Source: an uncultured Fretibacterium sp.
GTDB taxonomy: Bacteria > Synergistota > Synergistia > Synergistales > Aminobacteriaceae
NCBI RefSeq assembly: GCF_938030725.1
Contig: NZ_CALHIQ010000162.1
Location: 1 to 19,755 of the forward strand
Direction of reading: 5' to 3'
Length of the DNA stretch: 19,755 bases
The notes below the pieces were generated by a model, which did not search any database, was not told the DNA's origin, and was given only the letters and a program-made list of their open reading frames with translations. Positions 7,019 through 13,430 of this stretch are shown here, one piece after another. Each line of letters opens with the position of its first letter. Position 1 is the first letter of the stretch. Position numbers and translations under genes: made by a program.

Positions 7019-8479
7019 TCAGAGCCCTCCCCGCGCGATGGAGGGAGAGCCAAGGCACTCCTCCAGCGTCAGCCCCGCGTTCAGCAGGTCGGGGTCGCTC
7101 CAGCGGGCGCCAATCAGCTGCAGCCCGACGGGCAGTCCTGAAGCCGCGTGCTCCACGAAGAAGGAGAGCCCCGGCAGCCCCGCCAGGTTCACGGGCAGGG
7201 TGTAGAGGTCCGATTCGTAGCCCTTCATCTTGTCCCGGTCCGTTTCCCCGATCTTCGGCGCCAGCAGCGGCGTGACGGGCTGAAGGATGAAGTCGGCGCT
7301 CTCGAAAGCCTTTGCGAACTCCCGTGCGATCAGCGTGCGCACCTTCGTCGCCGCGACGTAGTACTCGTTGCAGCGCGTGGGCTCCGTAAGGCAGGTGCCG
7401 GCGATGATGCGCGACTTCACCTCGCTGCCGAATCCCGCGGAGCGCACGGCCTCGAACATCTCCTTGCTGCCGACCGCGTCGTCCACCGTGTAGCCGTAAC
7501 GGATGCCGTCGTAGCGTTCGAGGTTCGTGTGGGCCTCGGACATGGCCAGTGCGTAGTAGCAGGACACCGCATAGCGGGCGACGATGGGGAGCCCCACCTC
7601 CAGGATATCGGCCCCGGCGTTCTCCAGGAGCCTGCGAACGCGCGCCATGGCGTCCGCGATGGGGGCCTCCAGGGTGAAGGCCTGAAACTCCTTCACCAAC
7701 GCCACCCGCTTCCCCTTCAGGTCCATTTTGTGGGGCGTGAAGTCAAAGGACTTTCCGGGGACGCTGCTGGAGTCCATGGGGTCGTAGTGCGCCAGGACCG
7801 CCATCGCGAGCTGCAGATCCGACACCGTCCGGGCGAGGGGCCCCACCTGGTCCAACGAGGAGCCGTAGGAGATGACGCCGTAGCGGCTCACCATGCCGTA
7901 GGTCGGCTTGAGCCCGTAGACGCCGCAGTAGGAAGCCGGTTGACGGATGGAACCGCCCGTGTCGCTGCCCAGCGCGCAGGGGACGTAGGCCGCCGCGACG
8001 GCCGCTGCGCTGCCGCCCGAGCTGCCCCCCGGAACGTGCGTCACGTCCCAGGGGTTCTTCGAGGGGCCGAAGGCGGAGTTGCCGCAGGTGTTCCCCATGG
8101 CGAACTCGTCCATGTTGGCCTTGCCCAGCAGGACCGCTCCCGCCCCCTGCAGGAGGGACCACACCGTCGCGTCGTACGGCGGGCGCCAATCGCCCAAAAT
8201 CTTGCTGGCGGCCGTGGTCCGCACGCCCTTCGTGCAGAGGTTGTCCTTCAGCACGACGGGAACGCCGCCCAATGGGCCGACGTCCTCCCCGCGCGCGATC
8301 CGGGCGTCGATCTCCGCTGCCCTCCTGCGGCCCTCCTCCGTCAACGTGATGAGGGCCGCAAGCTTCGGCTCGCAGGAAACGGCACGGGCAAAACAGGCGT
8401 CAAAGAGCTCCAGCGCGGAAAACTTCTTCGTGCGGACGCCCTCGGCGGCGTCCCGCAGGTTCAACTCAAAGAGCTCCAT
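7019..8479 (-). CDS. gatA: GatA, glutamyl-tRNA(Gln) amidotransferase subunit A
   Basis: GatA is the amidase subunit that releases ammonia from glutamine (or asparagine) for transamidation by GatB. The amidase-signature catalytic triad is complete: Lys78 in VVLKDNLCTKG, the cis-Ser in VPGGSSGGSAAAVAA (Ser153), and the nucleophile Ser177 in GSDTGGSIRQPAS. The 486-residue length matches the family. The start is ATG 8479, with GGAGG 7 nt upstream, and it lies 3 nt beyond the gatC stop, so translation is coupled; an upstream in-frame extension overlaps gatC and is not family-like. Confidence 0.95.
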   Translation of the reverse strand: MELFELNLRDAAEGVRTKKFSALELFDACFARAVSCEPKLAALITLTEEGRRRAAEIDARIARGEDVGPLGGVPVVLKDNLCTKGVRTTAASKILGDWRPPYDATVWSLLQGAGAVLLGKANMDEFAMGNTCGNSAFGPSKNPWDVTHVPGGSSGGSAAAVAAAYVPCALGSDTGGSIRQPASYCGVYGLKPTYGMVSRYGVISYGSSLDQVGPLARTVSDLQLAMAVLAHYDPMDSSSVPGKSFDFTPHKMDLKGKRVALVKEFQAFTLEAPIADAMARVRRLLENAGADILEVGLPIVARYAVSCYYALAMSEAHTNLERYDGIRYGYTVDDAVGSKEMFEAVRSAGFGSEVKSRIIAGTCLTEPTRCNEYYVAATKVRTLIAREFAKAFESADFILQPVTPLLAPKIGETDRDKMKGYESDLYTLPVNLAGLPGLSFFVEHAASGLPVGLQLIGARWSDPDLLNAGLTLEECLGSPSIARGGL

Positions 8480-8481
8480 GA

Positions 8482-8772
8482 TCAATCCTCCATAATGCGG
8501 GGGACCTTGAAGTAGTCCCGCTCCACGTGCGCGCTCTCGCGCAGGATCACATCCCGGCCCCCAAAGGGCTTGAGGACGTCGTCCCGCAGCGGACACTCCA
8601 TCGTTTCAGCGAAGCAGAAGGGCTCCACGTCCTTGAGGTCCAGCTCCTTAAAGCGATCCAACATGTCCAGAAAGTCGTTGATGTAGCCCACGGCTGCGGC
8701 CAGCTCACCCTCCGTCAGAATCAGGCGGGCCTCCAGGGCGATATCGCGCACTTCGTCACTGCTCAACTTCAT
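8482..8772 (-). CDS. gatC: GatC, aspartyl/glutamyl-tRNA amidotransferase subunit C
   Basis: GatC is a 96-residue linker subunit that wraps around GatA and stabilises its contact with GatB. Features are the N-terminal helix start MKLSSDEVRDIALEARL, the FLDMLDRFKELDLKDVEPF segment typical of GatC, and the C-terminal LRDD...R..Y.KVPRIMED, ending in the usual (Y/F).VP motif. ATG 8772 is chosen because GAGGAA sits about 8 nt upstream and the length is normal; an upstream extension to 8850 would add 26 non-conserved residues. First gene of the gatCAB operon, about 80 nt downstream of a near-consensus promoter. Confidence 0.93.
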   Translation of the reverse strand: MKLSSDEVRDIALEARLILTEGELAAAVGYINDFLDMLDRFKELDLKDVEPFCFAETMECPLRDDVLKPFGGRDVILRESAHVERDYFKVPRIMED

Positions 8773-8860
8773 CGCCGCACTTCCTCTCACTCTTTCCGAA
8801 AGATTCAAAATCCGCGGCCGTGCCCTCGCTTCGGCCGCCGAATTATGCACACATTATGAA

Positions 8861-8888
8861 ATTATAGCAGTTAGGGGCTTTCTTTCAA
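8861..8888 (-). promoter_or_regulatory. Sigma-70-type promoter of gatCAB
   Basis: On minus, -35 TTGAAA (8888-8883), a 16-bp spacer and a consensus -10 TATAAT (8866-8861) predict transcription starting near 8854, leaving a leader of about 80 nt before gatC. Confidence 0.75.
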
Positions 8889-8937
8889 GACAAACATCAC
8901 CGGGCCCAAGCCCCGGCAGGGGCAAACCCCCTTCGGG

Positions 8938-8970
8938 AAAACAAAGGGGCTGCCCGAAATCGGCAACCCC
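8938..8970 (-). terminator. Intrinsic terminator of the DUF4198-like gene
   Basis: On minus, GGGGTTGCC (8970-8962), a 7-nt loop and GGCAGCCCC (8954-8946) form a 9-bp stem with one G-U pair. TTTGTTTT (8945-8938) follows directly. It lies about 90 nt beyond the stop at 9058. Confidence 0.8.
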
Positions 8971-9057
8971 ATTTTCTACGCGTCGTTACGCTTCAGGCCT
9001 TTCAGTCGGCTCTCTTTACCCTATGTCAAATAAGGGGCGTGGCGGAGCGATGAAAAC

Positions 9058-9969
9058 TCAAGCCCTTCGCTTCAGCAACAATGCCGCTCCCAGAACCAGC
9101 GAAAACCCGCCCAGCCCTGCGTTGCAGCCGCTGTTCCGTTTATTCTCGGAGTCAGTCGAAGCTCCGGGGACGTCCACGATCAGGGTCGAGGCGTAATAAT
9201 CGGCCTTCCGATCCGTCCCCGCAGGGGGCACGCCATGCATGATCCCAAAACAGTTGTACCCAGCGTTCTTCAGAGTGAAATCAAAGGTTCCGTCCGCCCT
9301 GGTCGTCGCAATCTCGGTGGTGTTCGTCGGGCCTTCATCGCCGATGACCACCTTCGACGCCTGGTCGGCCCACTCCACCTTAGCTCCGCTCAGGGGCTGA
9401 CCTTTGAACAGGGCCCTGAAGGTCACCGTCTTTCCCGCCGCGAACTCGGCCACCTCGCTCACGGGAACGATCTCGAGCACTTCATTGCCGCCTGCCGCCC
9501 GGGTGGAGAGGCCATCGGCCTTTGCATTCAGAATCTGCTTCGAATAACCCCAGTAGTGCATCTTCATTTGGGGAGAAGGCGCGTAAGTGACGTCGTTCAC
9601 CCTCGCGTCCAGGATCACCGTTCCTTCCTTTTTCAACGTTGCCTGCGAAACGTGAGAATCCGTCCCTTTCTCAATGACAGCCCCCGGGTCGTCGTAGTCC
9701 TTGAACTCCGGAAAGGACTCAGAGGTCCCATCCGCGTAAAGGAACCGGGCTGAAAAGATATCGGACCCCAAGTGCAGATGCGCCGCTCCGGCCTGCACCT
9801 TCAAAAACTCTTCCGTAAAGGAGAGCTTGGCCGTATAAGATCTTCCGACCGCTACAGAATGAACGCTCGTGTCGGGGATTATGGAGAAGAAATGCGCCTC
9901 GGCCGACACGGCCCCGTACAGGGAAAAAACCACAGAAAATACCGCTGCTAAAAACCAGTTACGCCTCAA
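9058..9969 (-). CDS. Exported DUF4198-like protein with Synerg-CTERM sorting tail
   Basis: This 303-residue secreted or surface protein has three visible parts. Residues 1-25 are a signal peptide: RR, then a hydrophobic FLAAVFSVVFSLYG, with probable cleavage after AVSAEA. Next is a beta-rich body beginning AHFFSIIPD, like DUF4198 proteins, which are periplasmic and include relatives of nickel/cobalt uptake components. The C-terminus has SGCN, a glycine-rich hydrophobic helix (GLGGFSLVLGAALLL) and KRRA, the tripartite arrangement of the Synerg-CTERM signal. That signal is thought to be processed by a dedicated sorting system. I chose TTG 9969, because AGGAG lies about 10 nt upstream and the product then starts exactly with the signal peptide. 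GTG 9978 is an alternative, and a longer form from 10068 would overlap the promoter. Its own promoter and terminator suggest a single-gene unit. The DUF4198 assignment is from memory of the family. Confidence 0.75.
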   Translation of the reverse strand: MRRNWFLAAVFSVVFSLYGAVSAEAHFFSIIPDTSVHSVAVGRSYTAKLSFTEEFLKVQAGAAHLHLGSDIFSARFLYADGTSESFPEFKDYDDPGAVIEKGTDSHVSQATLKKEGTVILDARVNDVTYAPSPQMKMHYWGYSKQILNAKADGLSTRAAGGNEVLEIVPVSEVAEFAAGKTVTFRALFKGQPLSGAKVEWADQASKVVIGDEGPTNTTEIATTRADGTFDFTLKNAGYNCFGIMHGVPPAGTDRKADYYASTLIVDVPGASTDSENKRNSGCNAGLGGFSLVLGAALLLKRRA

Positions 9970-10053
9970 GATACTCACTACTCCTTCAATTTGGATATTA
10001 AAGAATCCCCTTTTCACAGGGAATTCAACGACCTTTTTCTTCCCAATAATTAC

Positions 10054-10080
10054 ATTATACCCTTCCAAAAGTTTATTCGA
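10054..10080 (-). promoter_or_regulatory. Probable promoter of the DUF4198-like gene
   Basis: A consensus -10 TATAAT (minus, 10059-10054) has a weak -35-like TTCGAA about 16 bp upstream. It predicts a start near 10047 and a leader of roughly 75 nt. Its position supports the internal TTG start rather than the longer reading frame. Confidence 0.5.
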
Positions 10081-10164
10081 AGTAACCTAAGTTAATATTT
10101 ATGTACAAAAGTTTACAACAAAAAATTTCTGCGTCAAGCGGCGGAATTTTTCCCAAATTTTAGC

Positions 10165-10193
10165 TTGACTTTCTGTTATGCTTGTGTAATGAT
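10165..10193 (+). promoter_or_regulatory. Probable promoter of the aromatic amino acid operon
   Basis: -35 TTGACT (10165-10170), a 17-bp spacer, and an extended -10 element, TGT followed by AATGAT (10188-10193). It lies in an AT-rich stretch, upstream of the leader peptide, and predicts transcription from about 10200. The -10 hexamer matches consensus at four of six positions, but the TG extension compensates. Confidence 0.55.
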
Positions 10194-10297
10194 TTGCAGC
10201 ATCGTTTGGCGAGCCTCTTTTACTTAAAGAGGAGGGTCTGAGTTTGCGGCCGACAGGCCGTGCGGGCTTTTGGAACCTGGAATCGAGGTCTTTTGAG

Positions 10298-10399
10298 ATG
10301 CGTCTTACCGCGGTCAAGCGCTTTAGCTATTGCTTTTTCGGCTTTGCCTATTATTACGGCAGGCCCAATTTGCGCTTGGCTGGGAGTGAAGCTCTTTAA
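10298..10399 (+). CDS. Phe/Tyr-rich leader peptide of the aro operon attenuator
   Basis: This is a 33-residue ORF starting at ATG 10298, with GAGG at 10285-10288 (9-nt spacing) and TAA at 10397-10399. Residues 9-20 read FSYCFFGFAYYY, that is four Phe and four Tyr in twelve codons (10322-10357); there is no Trp codon. Such clustering upstream of a terminator and of an aromatic biosynthesis operon is the hallmark of an attenuation leader peptide, as in pheA and pheST leaders of enteric bacteria. Low charged tRNA-Phe or tRNA-Tyr would stall the ribosome in this run. The ribosome would then leave 10377-10388 free to pair with the terminator's 5' arm. When aminoacyl-tRNAs are plentiful the ribosome reaches the stop codon, covers that segment and lets the terminator form. 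The peptide itself probably has no other function. Confidence 0.8.
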   Translation: MRLTAVKRFSYCFFGFAYYYGRPNLRLAGSEAL

Positions 10400-10442
10400 C
10401 GCACCCTCTTCGTTGCGGCATCAAGAACGCCCCCGGCAGCCA
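10365..10442 (+). promoter_or_regulatory. Candidate antiterminator and protector pairings
   Basis: UGGCUG (10377-10382) can pair with CAGCCA (10437-10442), which covers the inner part of the terminator's 5' arm and loop. Extra pairs of 10383-10388 with the C-run (10429-10434) are possible but contain mismatches. An alternative small hairpin, CCAA (10365-10368) with UUGG (10376-10379), overlaps the same segment and could act as the protector. These are pairings found by eye, with no energy calculation. Confidence 0.5.
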
Positions 10443-10472
10443 TGAAACGCTGCGGGGGCGTTTTCGTTTCTT
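10426..10472 (+). terminator. Intrinsic terminator (attenuator) upstream of aroF
   Basis: AACGCCCCCGGCAGC (10426-10440) pairs with GCTGCGGGGGCGTT (10449-10462), 14 bp with one bulged G and an 8-nt loop. TTTTCGTTTCTT follows (10461-10472). It ends 25 nt before the aroF start, between the leader peptide and the operon, so it must be bypassed for expression. Confidence 0.9.
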
Positions 10473-10497
10473 ATATCAAACTATGGAGGTAGTCGTC

Positions 10498-11517
10498 ATG
10501 ATCATCATTCTGAAAAAAGATCCGGATCCGGCACAGCTTGAGAGCCTCGTCGCGTGGCTTCGGGAGAAGGGGCTTCAGGTTCACACCAGCACGGGCGAGT
10601 CCCACATCGTGCTGGGGCTTGTGGGCGACACGGCCTCGATGGACATCGACCTCATCGCTGCGCTCGACATCGTCGAGAGCGTGCGGCGCGTTCAGGAGCC
10701 CTACAAGAAGGCCAACCGCAAATTCCACCCCAAGGACACCATCATCGAGGTCGCAGGCCGCCAGATCGGCGGCGGGACCCTAACCATCATGGCGGGGCCC
10801 TGCTCCGTCGAGAGCGAGGAGCAGATTCTGGCCGTGGCCCAGGCCGTGAAGGAGAGCGGCGCGACGATGCTCCGCGGCGGCGCCTTCAAGCCGCGCACCT
10901 CGCCCTACTCCTTTCAGGGCAAGGGCGTCGAGGGCCTTCGCCTTTTGAGCCTCGCCAAAAAGGCCACGGGGCTGCCTATCGTCACCGAGCTGATGGAGGT
11001 CCACCAGCTCGAGTACTTCGACGACGTGGACGTCATCCAGGTCGGAGCGCGCAACATGCAGAACTTCAACCTTCTGAAGGAACTGGGCAAGCAGGACAAG
11101 CCCATCCTGCTGAAGCGCGGCATGTCCGGCACCATCGAGGAGCTCCTGATGAGTGCGGAGTACGTCATGAGCGAGGGCAACGAGAAAGTGATCCTCTGCG
11201 AGCGTGGCATCCGAACCTTCGAGACCGCAACGCGCAACACGCTGGACCTCTCCGCCATTCCCGTCCTGCGGCAGCAGAGCCACCTCCCCATCATCGTGGA
11301 CCCAAGCCACGCCACGGGCAAGGCCAACCTCGTCCCCCCGATGGCCCTCGCCGCCGTGGCAGCCGGAGCCGACGGCCTCATCATCGAGGTCCACAACGAC
11401 CCGCAGCACGCCCTCTGCGACGGAAGCCAGTCCCTGCGCCCCGAGGTCTTCGACCGGCTGGCGAAACAGCTCAAGGCCCTTCACACCGCCGTACAGGACA
11501 TGGAGAGGACGGCATGA
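10498..11517 (+). CDS. aroF: 3-deoxy-7-phosphoheptulonate (DAHP) synthase, type I-beta with N-terminal regulatory domain
   Basis: This cytoplasmic enzyme condenses PEP and erythrose-4-phosphate, the first and committed step of the shikimate pathway. The 339-residue protein has an N-terminal ferredoxin-like domain of about 68 residues (MIIILKKDPDP to VRRVQEPYKKANR), as in the Thermotoga enzyme, where it mediates Tyr/Phe feedback. The TIM-barrel follows, with IMAGPCSVES (metal-binding Cys), RGGAFKPRTSPYSFQG, QVGARNMQN, LLKRGMSGTIEE, ILCERGIRTFE and SHLPIIVDPSH. The start is ATG 10498, with GGAGG 8 nt upstream; an earlier ATG at 10483 overlaps that site. First structural gene after the attenuator, and its stop overlaps the tyrA start (ATGA). 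Confidence 0.95.
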   Translation: MIIILKKDPDPAQLESLVAWLREKGLQVHTSTGESHIVLGLVGDTASMDIDLIAALDIVESVRRVQEPYKKANRKFHPKDTIIEVAGRQIGGGTLTIMAGPCSVESEEQILAVAQAVKESGATMLRGGAFKPRTSPYSFQGKGVEGLRLLSLAKKATGLPIVTELMEVHQLEYFDDVDVIQVGARNMQNFNLLKELGKQDKPILLKRGMSGTIEELLMSAEYVMSEGNEKVILCERGIRTFETATRNTLDLSAIPVLRQQSHLPIIVDPSHATGKANLVPPMALAAVAAGADGLIIEVHNDPQHALCDGSQSLRPEVFDRLAKQLKALHTAVQDMERTA

Positions 11518-12350
11518 ACGTCGGGATCGTCGGCCTGGGGCTCATCGGCGGCTCCATGGCGAAAAGCGTCAAGACGCGCACGCTCCACGCCGTATGGGGG
11601 GCGGACATCGACAGTGAAACCATGACGCTGGCCCGCCTGTGCGGGGCCATTGACGGGCCTCTGACGGATGAAAACCTCGCCGACTGCGACCTCCTCCTGC
11701 TGGCCCTGGCGCCCCGGTCCGTCGTCGGCTGGGTGCAGGAGCACGCGAAAGGGATCGCCCGCAAGACCGTCGTGATCGACCTGTGCGGGATCAAGCGGGC
11801 CGTCTGCCGGGAGCTCGCGCCACTGGCGCGCCAGCACGGCTTCACCTACGTCGGAGGGCATCCCATGGCGGGCCTGGAGCGCAGCGGGTTCGTCAACGCT
11901 CAGCCGGACCTCTTCGCCGGCAGCTCGATGATCCTCATGAAGAGCCCGGAAACGGACATCCAGCTCCTCGACCGGCTCAAGGCCTTCTTCACGGACGTCG
12001 GCTTCGCCTCCCTCACCTTCACGACCCCGGAGGAGCACGACCGGATCATCGCCTACACCTCCCAACTGGCCCACGTGGTGTCGAGCGCCTACATCCGCTC
12101 TCCGGAGGCCCTCGAACGCCGGGGGTTCTCCGCCGGCAGCTTCCGGGACATGACCCGCGTGGCGCGCCTCGACGAAACCCTCTGGACGGAGCTCCTCATG
12201 GACAATCGGGACTTTCTCGTCGGCCAGATCGAAACCCTGATCGACAACTTAAACGGATACCTAGACGCTCTGAAGTCGGACGACGCCACACGCCTCAGAG
12301 CTCTCTTGAAGGAAGGTCGGGAGAAAAAGGCCCAGGCGGGAGGGAACTGA
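11514..12350 (+). CDS. tyrA: Prephenate dehydrogenase (Tyr branch)
   Basis: It oxidatively decarboxylates prephenate to 4-hydroxyphenylpyruvate, the precursor of tyrosine. The 278-residue protein has the dinucleotide-binding motif VGIVGLGLIGGSMAKS at the N-terminus. It then has the family segment VIDLCGIKRAV (in place of the usual D.GS.K) and YVGGHPMAGLERSGF, whose His is the conserved active-site residue. A helical C-terminal domain with TSQLAHVVSSAY follows. No ACT domain is present, so tyrosine control may rest on the attenuator and on DAHP synthase. Arogenate dehydrogenase activity cannot be excluded. ATG 11514 overlaps the aroF stop by 4 nt, with GGAGAGG upstream. Confidence 0.9.
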   Translation: MNVGIVGLGLIGGSMAKSVKTRTLHAVWGADIDSETMTLARLCGAIDGPLTDENLADCDLLLLALAPRSVVGWVQEHAKGIARKTVVIDLCGIKRAVCRELAPLARQHGFTYVGGHPMAGLERSGFVNAQPDLFAGSSMILMKSPETDIQLLDRLKAFFTDVGFASLTFTTPEEHDRIIAYTSQLAHVVSSAYIRSPEALERRGFSAGSFRDMTRVARLDETLWTELLMDNRDFLVGQIETLIDNLNGYLDALKSDDATRLRALLKEGREKKAQAGGN

Positions 12351-13430
12351 ATGCCCGCCGTCGTCAGGGTCAACGTGGGGTCAGGGTACGACGTCGAGGT
12401 CGGGGCGGGGCTCCTGCAGCGCTGCGGGGAGAGGATCGCGCGGGCGCTGGGACCCCGCAGGGCCTTCGTTGCGACGGACGCCAACGTCGGCCCCCTCTAC
12501 CTGAGAGCCTGCCTCGACAGCCTGGCCAACGCCGGATTCACGCACGCCTCCCTTGCCCTCCCCGCCGGGGAGGCCGTCAAGAACCTCTCCTCCTTCGGCG
12601 AGCTGCTCGAGGCGATGGCCCGTGAGGGCATGAGCCGCACGGACGTCGTCATCGCGTTGGGCGGGGGCGTCATCGGCGACCTGGCAGGCTTCGCCGCGGG
12701 GTGCTACATGCGGGGCATCCCCCTCGTCCAGGTCCCCACGACGCTGCTCGCCGCCGTGGACTCCTCCGTCGGGGGCAAGACCGCCGTGGACCTGAGCGCC
12801 GGTAAGAACCTGGCGGGGGTGTTTCATCAACCTTCCCTCGTACTGTGCGACACGGACTGCCTGACCTCCCTGCCGGACCGGGAGTATCGGTGCGGGGCCG
12901 CCGAGGCCATCAAGGTCGGGGTCCTGGGCGACGAGCCCCTTTTCCGGCTCTTCGAGGAGGAGGCCACGCCGCGGGACCGCCTTACGGACGTCATTCTGCA
13001 CTGCGTTCGGTACAAGGCGGCCGTGGTGGAGCGCGACGAGCGCGAGCAGGGCGAGCGCAGGCTGCTGAATCTGGGGCACACGGTGGGACACGCCATCGAG
13101 CGGTGCTCCGACTTCTCCATCCCTCATGGGCTGGCCGTGGCCGCAGGCCTCGCGATCATCGCGCGCGCCTCGGCAAGGCGGGGCTGGTGCGCTCAGCAGG
13201 TGGCCCACCGCATCGAGAGGACGCTCATCAGGAACCGCCTGCCCGCGACCACGGACTTCCCGGCCGAGGCCCTGGCCCGCGCGGCGCTCTCCGACAAGAA
13301 GCGCTCCGGCGGCGATATCACGCTGATCACCCCGAAGGAGGTCGGCGTCTGCGAGCTGCGCCGGGTGGGGATCGACGAGCTCCCCGGCGTCATCGCCGAC
13401 GGCCTCGCCGAATCGGGTGAATCGGAATGA
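12351..13430 (+). CDS. aroB: 3-dehydroquinate synthase
   Basis: It converts DAHP to 3-dehydroquinate, the second shikimate step, using NAD and a divalent metal. The 359-residue length is normal. Motifs are VIALGGGVIGDLAGFAA, QVPTTLLAAVDSSVGGKTAV, GKNLAGVFHQP, and the metal-site residues in CGAAEAIKVG, LLNLGHTVGHAIE and IPHGLAVAAGL. The ATG directly abuts the tyrA stop, with GGGAGGGAAC as ribosome-binding site. The 3' end overlaps aroA by 4 nt (ATGA). Confidence 0.96.
   Translation: MPAVVRVNVGSGYDVEVGAGLLQRCGERIARALGPRRAFVATDANVGPLYLRACLDSLANAGFTHASLALPAGEAVKNLSSFGELLEAMAREGMSRTDVVIALGGGVIGDLAGFAAGCYMRGIPLVQVPTTLLAAVDSSVGGKTAVDLSAGKNLAGVFHQPSLVLCDTDCLTSLPDREYRCGAAEAIKVGVLGDEPLFRLFEEEATPRDRLTDVILHCVRYKAAVVERDEREQGERRLLNLGHTVGHAIERCSDFSIPHGLAVAAGLAIIARASARRGWCAQQVAHRIERTLIRNRLPATTDFPAEALARAALSDKKRSGGDITLITPKEVGVCELRRVGIDELPGVIADGLAESGESE

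Larger units (their letters stand above)
10200..10472 (+). ncRNA. Attenuator leader RNA of the aro operon
   Basis: A transcript from the predicted start to the terminator would be about 270 nt. From 5' to 3' it holds a perfect 7-bp hairpin (CCTCTTT 10214-10220 with AAAGAGG 10226-10232) and a second hairpin (CGGCC 10247-10251 with GGCCG 10256-10260, loop GACA). The Phe/Tyr-rich leader ORF (10298-10399) follows, then the terminator (10426-10472). aroF begins 25 nt beyond. This architecture fits ribosome-mediated transcription attenuation. The two 5' hairpins precede the leader peptide and are not needed for the simple model, so they may have another role. Confidence 0.7.

Noticed and set aside
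5509..7275. Long open frame on plus (588 codons) opposite gatB.
   Set aside because: It is antisense to a clearly conserved gene, has no recognisable family, and is explained by the high GC content leaving few stop codons.
10099..10317. Open frame of 72 codons on minus in the aro leader region.
   Set aside because: It overlaps the predicted promoter and leader RNA and shows no ribosome-binding site or recognisable protein features.
10554..11513. Upstream open extension of the tyrA frame through aroF.
   Set aside because: The extension is arginine- and proline-rich out-of-frame sequence of aroF; the real start is the ATG overlapping the aroF stop.
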